From Prolixibacter denitrificans (GTDB lineage: Bacteria; Bacteroidota; Bacteroidia; Bacteroidales; Prolixibacteraceae): DNA of 64,000 nt. Position 1 is the stretch's first letter, and each line of letters opens with the position of its first letter. The notes beneath the pieces are model-generated. The model saw only the letters and a program-made list of their open reading frames with translations, was not told where the DNA came from and searched no databases. A program made the translations under genes and the position numbers. Shown here one piece after another: positions 45,067 to 51,985 of this stretch. The DNA lies in NCBI RefSeq assembly GCF_003014495.1, contig NZ_PYGC01000001.1, forward strand, positions 186,001 through 250,000, given 5' to 3'.

Positions 45067-45537
45067 ATGCCAGCACCGAAGGGAAATAAAAACGCAGTAG
45101 GCAACAAAGGAGGCCGAAAGACCAGCTTTAAACAGGAGTATTGCGAACAGGCTTACCAGCTTACTTTACTTGGAGCCATAGACAAGGAATTAGCTGATTT
45201 CTTTCACGTAAGCCAGAGAACTATCAACTACTGGAAAAAGACACACAAGGAGTTCGCGGAGGAAGTCCGAAGGGGTAAAGATATGGCAGATGCTAATGTG
45301 GCCGAGAGACTCTATCAGCGGGCCCTTGGATTTGAGCATGACGCGGTAGAGATAAAGGTTGTTAATGGTGAAGTTCTCAAAGTTCCAATCAGGAAGGTTT
45401 ATCCCCCGGACGTAATGGCCGCTACTTTTTGGCTCAAAAATCGTCAACCTACCAAATGGAGAGACAAGCAGGATGTCAACGTCGAGGGTGAAGGGCTGAA
45501 CCCTACCGTCATTATTTTGCCCTCAAATGACCGTTAA
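45067..45537 (+). CDS. terS: Terminase small subunit (orphan)
   Basis: A 156-residue DNA-recognition subunit of phage packaging. It begins with a basic GNKNAVGNKGGRKT stretch, followed by a helix-turn-helix (IDKELADFFHVSQRTINYWKK), an oligomerisation helix (EEVRRGKDMADANVAERLYQ) and the typical C-terminal PPDVMAATFWLKNRQPTKW ending in VEGEGLNPTVIIL. In a normal phage the large terminase gene follows directly. Here about 600 bases with no large subunit follow, and none occurs elsewhere in the element. Satellites of other phyla use their own TerS with a helper's large subunit. Confidence 0.88.
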   Translation: MPAPKGNKNAVGNKGGRKTSFKQEYCEQAYQLTLLGAIDKELADFFHVSQRTINYWKKTHKEFAEEVRRGKDMADANVAERLYQRALGFEHDAVEIKVVNGEVLKVPIRKVYPPDVMAATFWLKNRQPTKWRDKQDVNVEGEGLNPTVIILPSNDR

Positions 45538-45556
45538 TCGCTCGTCAGTGTGTAGA

Positions 45557-45596
45557 GTTTTTGCATACCTACGCACGCGCGCGAAGGTTTTTGCAT
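45557..45596 (+). repeat. Direct repeat GTTTTTGCAT flanking a GC-rich alternation
   Basis: GTTTTTGCAT occurs at 45557-45566 and 45587-45596, 30 bases apart, enclosing ACGCACGCGCGCG. TTGACATTTATTGACATTTT follows directly. The arrangement could be protein-binding iterons, an origin or a promoter region. Confidence 0.4.
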
Positions 45597-45642
45597 GTTG
45601 ACATTTATTGACATTTTAAAGCCAATAATCTAAAATCGCTGA

Positions 45643-45807
45643 CTAATCCTTTCTTAACTTATCATTCAGCAATTCGAGCTGTGTTTTTATATCTTCCAGT
45701 AATTCTACTCGTCGGTTAATTCTGTAATACCAATTCCAGAAGCCCCGTAGCAACAGATAGACTACAATTAAGATGATACTCAGTATCACAATGTCAAGTG
45801 AATCCAT
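45643..45807 (-). CDS. 54-residue single-pass membrane protein, opposite strand
   Basis: An ATG at 45807 gives 54 codons and a TAG stop. Residues 5-23 are strongly hydrophobic (DIVILSIILIVVYLLLRGF), followed by WNWYY at the membrane border. A charged coiled-coil tail (RINRRVELLEDIKTQ) continues to the end. This is a coherent small membrane protein of a type common in Bacteroidota genomes. It is the only protein gene of the element on the minus strand. In phage satellites such small membrane proteins can be interference or lysis-timing factors, but no function can be assigned here. Confidence 0.65.
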   Translation of the reverse strand: MDSLDIVILSIILIVVYLLLRGFWNWYYRINRRVELLEDIKTQLELLNDKLRKD

Positions 45808-46030
45808 GTGTAAAGTATTAGCAAATCAGTAATGATTTAATATGTTTCGGTAGGCTGCAAGGATTTAGATGCAAATTACACAAAAGGATCTCTATATCAA
45901 AATACTACAAAGACGTTTGGAATATTCAAAATAAAATTTGTAGGTTTGTTATGTCCAATAATGAAAATCGAAGTTGAATCTTTAAAAGCAAAGAGAATCC
46001 TAGAAAAATAATTTGATGTAAAATACTGGT
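45808..46030 (+). promoter_or_regulatory. Promoter region with TTTG-N21-TAGGTTTG
   Basis: TTTG (45916-45919) and TAGGTTTG (45941-45948) are separated by 21 bases and match the Bacteroidota -33/-7 consensus exactly. Transcription should start near 45955. It would then run through the structured RNA at 46031-46125 into the gene at 46144. Confidence 0.6.
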
Positions 46031-46125
46031 AGCCGGGTAGACCTGTTTGGAGTTGCTCCCGTGGACAGGAATACTACTTCCTTGAGCTTTGCTTTAGGTT
46101 TTTGTTATTGGACACCTGCCCGGTT
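46031..46125 (+). ncRNA. Candidate structured RNA (three-way junction)
   Basis: A closing stem of 10 pairs (46031-46040 with 46116-46125, including G-T pairs) encloses two hairpins. Hairpin one is CCTGT (46042-46046) with ACAGG (46065-46069), containing GGAG/CTCC. Hairpin two is CCTTGAGC with GCTTTAGG (46080-46098, one mismatch and one G-T pair). The element lies between a good promoter and the ATG at 46144, so it is either a 5' leader regulator or a separate small RNA. I do not recognise a known class. Confidence 0.5.
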
Positions 46126-46143
46126 GCCTCAATATTAAATGAT

Positions 46144-46671
46144 ATGTCCAATAACATTGCAAAAAAAGATGAAAGCGTAATGCTTGAAAACGGTTCGAAA
46201 CTCCTTATTGATACCGTAAAAATACACTGGAATAGTGTTGACATCCCAGAAACCATTAGAGCATTGAACAATGTTTTTTTCTCATGGGTAGCTGCAGCTG
46301 ATTGGGAGCACAAATACAGAAGCTCTAACTCCAGCGAATTCCACAACCTCATCGAATTTCTACTTGACATAGAGCCGGTATTGGCAGATATAGAATTGGC
46401 CGGAACCGCAAAATCAGACGTTGAGCGCAATGATGTAAATCAAACACCTTCGAAGGAGAGTGAGGATAAGGTGAGCATTGAAATTACCAAATCCGGATGG
46501 CAGATCACTGTTAACAACAACGGAAATAAGGAAACTCAGACTCATCTTGTCTCAAACGGGAAAGCCGCATTGGCTGATTCACGGTTTGATGACAAAAAGA
46601 TTGATAGAAGCATTATTGATGCCCTGCGCGGAGTTGACCTTATCAATGTTTCTGAAGCTCTTAATAATTGA
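46144..46671 (+). CDS. Unknown protein near the right end of the element
   Basis: A 175-residue soluble protein from the ATG at 46144 (MSNNIAKKDESVM); the frame is open about 110 bases further upstream but through the structured RNA. The N-terminal part is helical (WNSVDIPETIRALNNVFFSW). A central acidic linker (about 112-130) precedes a small beta-rich piece (VSIEITKSGWQITVNNNGNK). It is not recognised. It has its own promoter and structured leader, unlike the other genes of the element, which hints at independent expression in the integrated state. Confidence 0.65.
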   Translation: MSNNIAKKDESVMLENGSKLLIDTVKIHWNSVDIPETIRALNNVFFSWVAAADWEHKYRSSNSSEFHNLIEFLLDIEPVLADIELAGTAKSDVERNDVNQTPSKESEDKVSIEITKSGWQITVNNNGNKETQTHLVSNGKAALADSRFDDKKIDRSIIDALRGVDLINVSEALNN

Positions 46672-46693
46672 TGACCTTAAAATCAGATAAACC

Positions 46694-46981
46694 ATGATTA
46701 CAGCAACAGAAGCACAACTAGAAAGGATATTCCGAAGGATTTATACTCTTGGTGAGAGAAACGGAGCCGAAAAGGTACTGGTTGAGCAAGGTAAGATTCC
46801 GGATTACATCCGAAGAACCGAAGCTAAAAAGCGTATTGGACCTTCTACTTATGCAAAGTTGGTAAAAAAAGGATTCCTGCACGAGAGGAAGATGGATTCA
46901 AGTAAACCGAATAGTCCGATAGTGATTCCAAGGGATGAATTCAACTATGTCCAAATGATGGTCGATAATCCGACGTTTTGA
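46694..46981 (+). CDS. Small helix-turn-helix protein at the right end
   Basis: 95 residues. The segment YIRRTEAKKRIGPSTYAKLVKKG followed by a short wing and VIPRDEFNYV looks like an excisionase/MerR-like DNA-binding fold. It lies 22 bases after the preceding gene and ends 40 bases before the right-end repeats. A role as excisionase or as regulator of the end promoter is plausible. There is a second such protein (35160-35444) near the left end. Confidence 0.65.
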   Translation: MITATEAQLERIFRRIYTLGERNGAEKVLVEQGKIPDYIRRTEAKKRIGPSTYAKLVKKGFLHERKMDSSKPNSPIVIPRDEFNYVQMMVDNPTF

Positions 46982-47020
46982 TGGTATCAAAGTATTCTCA
47001 AATGTAATTATCATGCATTA

Positions 47021-47040
47021 TGATTTCGCCATGATTTCAC
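47021..47040 (+). repeat. Tandem TGATTTCNC pair, candidate integrase arm sites (right)
   Basis: TGATTTCGC at 47021-47029 and TGATTTCAC at 47032-47040 repeat with the same 11-base spacing and orientation as the left-end pair at 32987-33006. Confidence 0.6.
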
Positions 47041-47041
47041 C

Positions 47042-47080
47042 ACAACAAAAAGTGAGATACAAAATAAATTGCATCTCACT
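47042..47080 (-). terminator. Terminator for tRNA-Lys carried by the element
   Basis: On the minus strand AGTGAGAT (47080-47073) pairs with ATCTCACT (47058-47051) and is followed by TTTTTGTTG. It begins 12 bases after the tRNA 3' end and lies inside the element, replacing the original terminator displaced to 32783-32818. Confidence 0.7.
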
Positions 47081-47089
47081 GATTATCTG

Positions 47090-47164
<75 letters not shown>

Positions 47165-47308
47165 TTTATCCAAACCTCAAAATTACGAAATATCCGGTGC
47201 CGTTGTTCTCTGTGAGGCCGTTTAATTCAAGGTATCGTCGCTGGTTTCTTGCGGATTTATTTGTCGACGACGCAAACAATTTTCTACTTTGATGGTATGT
47301 ATGGAGTG
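47165..47308 (+). other. Short gap between tRNA-Lys and the oxidoreductase gene
   Basis: Nothing distinctive is visible. It must hold the promoters of both divergent genes, but no clear -33/-7 pair was found. Confidence 0.3.
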
Positions 47309-48394
47309 ATGAATGAAAAAGAACTAAATCTCTCACTCCGGGATATTGAATACCTGATTGTTGGCCAGGGACTGGCCGGAACCATGCTTGCATTTGAATT
47401 GCACCGACGCGGAAAAGATTTCGTGGTAGTTGATTCTCCTTCCGGTGAAAAAGCCAGTCGCATAGCTGCCGGAATCATCAATCCGGTTGTTTTTCGCCGC
47501 CTGACAAAATCGTGGTTAGTGGATGATCTTTTTCCAGTATTGAAAGAAACCTATCGGGAACTTGAGAAACTCCTCTCCTGTCAACTACTCCATCCGTTGA
47601 AGATTGACAAAATTTTAGGCAAGGAAGAAGGTTCGTTCTGGCTAACTAAATCTATTGAAAACAATTTGGAGTCCTACATTCATTCCGAACCAGATACCAC
47701 TTTTCATAAAGACGGCATAGAAGCACCTTATGGAATTGGCAAGGTCTTTAACGCCTTCCGGGCCGATTTGCCGTTGCTAATCGACCGCTTCCGGGAATTT
47801 CTGATTCAAGAGAATCGCTTCATTGGTGAAAAACTGGACACCAATGATATCATTCGGGAAACCGGAAAAGTGCAATGGAAAAACATCACGGCACAAAAAA
47901 TCATTTTCTGCCAGGGATTCCGCGCCAGCGACAATCCTTTTTTTCAGTCGGTCAAATTCAAACACACCAAAGGGCAGGTGCTGGATTTGGAGATTCCCGG
48001 GCTGAACATTACTGATATGGTCAACAAGGGAATGTTTGTGTTGCCGCTGGGTGAAAATCGTTTTCGGGCTGGCGCTACTTACCGTTGGGAGTTTCCGGAT
48101 ACAATTCCTGACCACGAAGCGACAGCTGAATTAACCGAGAAAATGGACAAGATTGTCAAAGTTCCTTATTCCATAACCGGAAAACGAGCCGGCATTCGGC
48201 CAACAACACACGACCGACGACCTGTTCTTGGTTTGCATCCAGATACTCCGGAAATCGGTATTTTTAATGGATTGGGTTCGAAAGGAGCCATGCTGGCCCC
48301 TTATTTTGCCCGTGAATTTGCCCACTTCCTTTGCGGAGAATCCGATACCATCCATCCGGAAGTCAATCTTCTCCGGTATTACCGAAAAAAATAA
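47309..48394 (+). CDS. FAD-dependent oxidoreductase (D-amino-acid-oxidase/glycine-oxidase-like)
   Basis: A 361-residue flavoprotein from the ATG at 47309 (MNEKELNLSL); ATG 47297 is an alternative. The dinucleotide fold YLIVGQGLAGTMLAFEL and the following acidic strand end FVVVDSP bind FAD. SRIAAGIINPVVFRRLT and the C-terminal GLHPDTPEIGIFNGLGSKGAML are typical of the DAO family. The substrate is unknown; related Bacteroidota genes are usually annotated only by family. It converges with the thioredoxin-fold gene, with 5 bases between their stops. Confidence 0.82.
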   Translation: MNEKELNLSLRDIEYLIVGQGLAGTMLAFELHRRGKDFVVVDSPSGEKASRIAAGIINPVVFRRLTKSWLVDDLFPVLKETYRELEKLLSCQLLHPLKIDKILGKEEGSFWLTKSIENNLESYIHSEPDTTFHKDGIEAPYGIGKVFNAFRADLPLLIDRFREFLIQENRFIGEKLDTNDIIRETGKVQWKNITAQKIIFCQGFRASDNPFFQSVKFKHTKGQVLDLEIPGLNITDMVNKGMFVLPLGENRFRAGATYRWEFPDTIPDHEATAELTEKMDKIVKVPYSITGKRAGIRPTTHDRRPVLGLHPDTPEIGIFNGLGSKGAMLAPYFAREFAHFLCGESDTIHPEVNLLRYYRKK

Positions 48395-48399
48395 CTGGC

Positions 48400-48984
48400 T
48401 TACGAACCGGTCTGAAACAGCGTCGGCGGCTTTTTCCATTTAATGCCGCACCCGGCAGAAGGTTTCTGATCTTCGGGAACCGGCTTTCCATTAAGAACTG
48501 CATCGAGCGCTGCCCGCAAATCTTTTCCGGTGATGGGCACATCGTTTTTCGGACGGGCTTCGTCCATCTGTCCGCGATATACACATTTTAAATCCTTATC
48601 GAACACGTAAAAATCAGGAGTGCAAGCTGCCATATAGGACTTGGCCACTTCCTGCGTTTCATCGTACAGATAAGGAAACGGGTAACCTTCTTTCGCGGCT
48701 GTCTCCTTCATCAATTCCGGTGCATCATCGGGATAGTTATCCACATCGTTGGAGCTGATGCCAACAAAGCTGATGCCTTTGGCTCCGTACTCGTTGGCAA
48801 TGGCTGTGATTTCGTGATTCACATGCTTTACATACGGACAGTGATTGCAAATAAACATCACAACCGTAGCTATATCTGATTTGATATCATCCAATGAAAT
48901 ATTCTTACCCGAAACAGTATCGGGCAACTCAAATGCAGGCGCCTTCTCGCCCAGCGGAAACATTCTTGAAAAAGTAAGTGACAT
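48400..48984 (-). CDS. Thioredoxin-fold AhpC/TSA-like protein
   Basis: A 194-residue peroxiredoxin-like protein from the ATG at 48984 (MSLTFSRMFPLG); 8 more residues are open upstream. FICNHCPYVKHVNHEI carries a single active-site-like cysteine with a following Pro instead of CxxC. A second cysteine lies in AGCGIKWKK at the C-terminus. No signal peptide is seen. It belongs to the subgroup usually called thioredoxin family protein. It lies 79 bases downstream of argE', so it may be read through from the arginine operon, but a functional link is not obvious. Confidence 0.8.
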   Translation of the reverse strand: MSLTFSRMFPLGEKAPAFELPDTVSGKNISLDDIKSDIATVVMFICNHCPYVKHVNHEITAIANEYGAKGISFVGISSNDVDNYPDDAPELMKETAAKEGYPFPYLYDETQEVAKSYMAACTPDFYVFDKDLKCVYRGQMDEARPKNDVPITGKDLRAALDAVLNGKPVPEDQKPSAGCGIKWKKPPTLFQTGS

Positions 48985-49063
48985 ATCGATTCTCCATCTT
49001 TCGTTCACTCCGTTTAACGAAAAGAATCCATCATGGTTTACGAAAAACAGTAGAAAGTCTGAA

Positions 49064-50137
49064 TCACATAAGTTTTAAATCTTCCAGCAACCGAATATAA
49101 ATATCGATTCCGTTCCGAATCTCTTCCTCGAGAATATATTCATCGGGCGTGTGTGAGCGTGCCGAATCGCCGGGTCCCACTTTCACGGTAGTGTAGGGAA
49201 TAACCGCCTGATCGGACGTCGTTGGAGAACCATAAGTCTCCAGTCCCAGCTCAACACCACGCTTCACCAGTGGGTGGTCGAGCGGTATGCCTGAAGAATT
49301 CAGTCGGTACGACCGGGCTTTCAGATTACTCTCCAGCAAACCAGAAAGCATATCGAAAACTTCTTCATTGGAGTAACATTCGTTGGTCCGAACATCGATG
49401 ACGAACTTACAACTATCGGGAACAACGTTATGCTGATGACCGGCTTCAATTTGAGTAACCGTTGTTTTCACCGGTCCCAGAACCGGAGATTCTTCCGGAA
49501 ATTTAAAATCCAAAAGATGTTGAATATCGTCCAGCGCTTTGTAGATGGCATTTACACCTTCGTTTCGAGCAGCATGCCCGGTTTTTCCGACCGCTTCTGC
49601 ATCGATGACCAGCAACCCTTTTTCGGCAATGGCCAGATTCATCCCGGTAGGTTCGCCCACCAGCCCCAAATCAATCGGTCCCAGTCCCTCCAAAATAGAA
49701 GCAACGCCATTGGTTCCGGAAATCTCTTCTTCCGCAGTAGCGCTCCAAATCAGGTTGAACGGCAATTCCGATAACTTGTCGAAATAGCGGAAGGCTGCTA
49801 ATTGTGCAACTACTGAAGCGCCGGCATCATTGCTGCCCAGGCCGGTCAGCTTACCATTTTGCACCACCGGAGTGAAGGGATCGTTTGTCCAACCATTGGC
49901 CGGCTTCACCGTATCGATGTGTGAATTGAACAACACAACGGGCTTCCCATCCTGCCAGTTCCTGTTCTTCAGCCAAAGATTATTTCCCTGACGGAAAGGA
50001 GAAAATCCCCACTCCTTTACCTGATTTTCCAGAAACGTAGCTACCGCATCCTCATCGCGACTTAACGACGGAATGCCAATCATATCCTGCAGCAGACGAT
50101 AGGCGTCGCTGTGAAGTTTTTCAATCGAAAGATTCAT
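49064..50137 (-). CDS. argE': M20 metallopeptidase, N-acyl-citrulline/ornithine deacylase
   Basis: A 357-residue zinc amidohydrolase. Metal ligands are visible in NSHIDTVKP (His), GSNDAGA (Asp), TAEEEISG (Glu pair) and the dimerisation lid starts after GEPTGMNLAIAEKG. Its place in an operon with the succinylornithine-type transcarbamylase suggests that it removes the acyl group from N-succinylcitrulline, rather than acetyl from acetylornithine. It is the last arginine gene of the operon, 57 bases after argB. Confidence 0.88.
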   Translation of the reverse strand: MNLSIEKLHSDAYRLLQDMIGIPSLSRDEDAVATFLENQVKEWGFSPFRQGNNLWLKNRNWQDGKPVVLFNSHIDTVKPANGWTNDPFTPVVQNGKLTGLGSNDAGASVVAQLAAFRYFDKLSELPFNLIWSATAEEEISGTNGVASILEGLGPIDLGLVGEPTGMNLAIAEKGLLVIDAEAVGKTGHAARNEGVNAIYKALDDIQHLLDFKFPEESPVLGPVKTTVTQIEAGHQHNVVPDSCKFVIDVRTNECYSNEEVFDMLSGLLESNLKARSYRLNSSGIPLDHPLVKRGVELGLETYGSPTTSDQAVIPYTTVKVGPGDSARSHTPDEYILEEEIRNGIDIYIRLLEDLKLM

Positions 50138-50194
50138 AGCATAAGTAAACAGCTGCTTCCCGGACGGAAAGCAGCATCAAATGAGTGTATTCAA

Positions 50195-50992
50195 TTATTC
50201 TTCCTCTTCTTCGTGGAAAAGTGCCAGGCGGGTTCCGCCTTTGGAACCGGAAAGGGCCGATGCGTTGGTCACGACCACCGCGTTAACTCCCTGTTTCATT
50301 GCATTGAAACCGGTCGTCAGTTTCGGAATCATGCCACCATTTACTGTTCCGGTCGATTTCATCTCTTCGAATTCGGCCATGGTAATTTCGTCAATCACCG
50401 AATCTTCATCCGATTCGTCCATCAGCACGCCGCGTTTATCGAAGCAATAAATTAGCGTGACCCGATAGCTGGAACTTAACGCAATAGCCAGTTCCGAGGC
50501 AATCGTATCGGCATTGGTATTGAATAGCTGCCCATCGCCGTCATGCGTAATGGGTGCTACCACCGGAACAGCACCATTCTCGAGCAATTCGCGGAGCATG
50601 CGATTATTCACATTCACCACATCGCCAACAAAGCCGTAATCAACCTCGGCAACGGGACGTTTTTTGGCACGGACGATATCCAAATCGGCACCAGTCAATC
50701 CAAGAGCATTGGTTCCCAAAGCCTGAAGCTTCGCAACCAGGTTTTTATTGACCAGGCCAGCATATACCATGGTAACCACTTCCAGAGTTTCTTCATCCGT
50801 AACGCGGCGACCTTCCACCATTTTCGGTTTAACGCCCAACTTTTCGCCAATGGCTGTCGCCTTGGTGCCTCCACCATGTACCAGAATCTTATTTCCGGCA
50901 ATGCGCGAAAAATCACGAAGCAGACTTTGAAGCGATTCTTCTTCCTCAACTACCTTTCCGCCCACTTTGATGATGGTCAGATGTTCGATCAT
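50195..50992 (-). CDS. argB: N-acyl-glutamate kinase
   Basis: A 265-residue amino-acid kinase that phosphorylates N-acetyl- or N-succinylglutamate. The fold starts LTIIKVGGKVVEEE; KILVHGGGTKAT is the substrate loop and a C-terminal GGMIPKLTTGFNAM follows. The start codon overlaps the stop of the transcarbamylase by 4 bases, so they are coupled. The acyl group is inferred from that neighbour to be succinyl. No arginine-sensing N-terminal extension is present, so feedback control probably acts elsewhere. Confidence 0.95.
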   Translation of the reverse strand: MIEHLTIIKVGGKVVEEEESLQSLLRDFSRIAGNKILVHGGGTKATAIGEKLGVKPKMVEGRRVTDEETLEVVTMVYAGLVNKNLVAKLQALGTNALGLTGADLDIVRAKKRPVAEVDYGFVGDVVNVNNRMLRELLENGAVPVVAPITHDGDGQLFNTNADTIASELAIALSSSYRVTLIYCFDKRGVLMDESDEDSVIDEITMAEFEEMKSTGTVNGGMIPKLTTGFNAMKQGVNAVVVTNASALSGSKGGTRLALFHEEEEE

Positions 50993-51939
50993 TTTAGTTC
51001 CTCCAGTATCATTTTTAGCACCGCCTGTGCCGATACTTCGCGGTTGGCAGCCTCCTGAATGACGATGGAATCGGGACTATCAATTACACCATCGGAGACA
51101 ATAATATTCCGGCGAACCGGCAGGCAATGCATGAATTTTGCCTGATTGGTCAGAGCCATTTTTTCCTCGTCAACCGTCCATTTTCGGTCACGGGAAAGGA
51201 CCTGTCCATAACTACTGTAAGATGCCCAATTTTTTGCATAAATAAAATCGGCATTGGAAAAAGCTTTCTTCTGATCGTATTCAACTTTCACATCGCCCAT
51301 AAATTCAGGCGCTAACTCATATCCTTCAGGATGGGTAACCACCAGCTCGTAATCAGTTTGACGCATCCATTCCACAAACGAATTGGGAACAGCCTGCGGA
51401 AGAGCCTTCGGATGTGGTGCCCAGGTAAGCACGACTTTGGGGCGTTCTTTCGTTTTAAATTCTTCGATGGTCACATGATCGGCGAACGACTGCAACGGGT
51501 GCCGCGTAGCTGCTTCCATACTCACGACCGGAACGCCGGAGTAATCGATAAACTGGTTGATGATTTTTTCCTGGTAATCATCTTCTTTGCTTTTGAACTG
51601 CGCAAACGACCGTACCCCAATGATATCGCAGTACGAACCGATGACCGGAATCGCTTCGCGAAGATGTTCGGGCTTGTCTCCATCCATGATGATCCCCAAC
51701 TCCGACTCGAGCTGCCAACCATCCTGATTGACATTTAATATCATGGTATTCATGCCCAAATTCATCGCCGCTTTTTGAGTACTGAGGCGCGTACGTAAAC
51801 TCGAGTTGAAGAAAATCAGCACCATGGTTTTGTTTTTGCCCAGATGCTGATAGGCAAACGGATTCTTTTTCATTTCGAAAGCGATTTTCAGCGCTTCGTT
51901 CAGGTCGGGTAAATCGTGTACGGATGTAAAATGCCTCAT
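50989..51939 (-). CDS. argF': N-succinylornithine carbamoyltransferase
   Basis: A 316-residue transcarbamylase. The carbamoyl-phosphate motif reads FFNSSLRTRLSTQK rather than STRT, and HCLPVRRN is the second signature. Pro90 in MDGDKPEHLREAIP aligns with Pro90 of the Bacteroides fragilis enzyme. In characterised enzymes a proline there selects N-succinylornithine, while glutamate selects N-acetylornithine. The whole protein is close to that B. fragilis sequence as I recall it. It makes N-succinylcitrulline for the deacylase two genes downstream. Confidence 0.93.
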   Translation of the reverse strand: MRHFTSVHDLPDLNEALKIAFEMKKNPFAYQHLGKNKTMVLIFFNSSLRTRLSTQKAAMNLGMNTMILNVNQDGWQLESELGIIMDGDKPEHLREAIPVIGSYCDIIGVRSFAQFKSKEDDYQEKIINQFIDYSGVPVVSMEAATRHPLQSFADHVTIEEFKTKERPKVVLTWAPHPKALPQAVPNSFVEWMRQTDYELVVTHPEGYELAPEFMGDVKVEYDQKKAFSNADFIYAKNWASYSSYGQVLSRDRKWTVDEEKMALTNQAKFMHCLPVRRNIIVSDGVIDSPDSIVIQEAANREVSAQAVLKMILEELK

Positions 51940-51985
51940 GATCTATTTTTTCAGCTCGTTATGTATTCTTAATAAGTTGATGAGA

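Noticed and set aside
46031-46125. Retron or diversity-generating RNA
   Set aside because: No reverse transcriptase gene occurs in the element or next to it.
32873-47089. Conjugative or mobilisable element
   Set aside because: No relaxase, coupling protein or transfer gene is present; tape measure, MuF-like and TerS proteins indicate phage ancestry.
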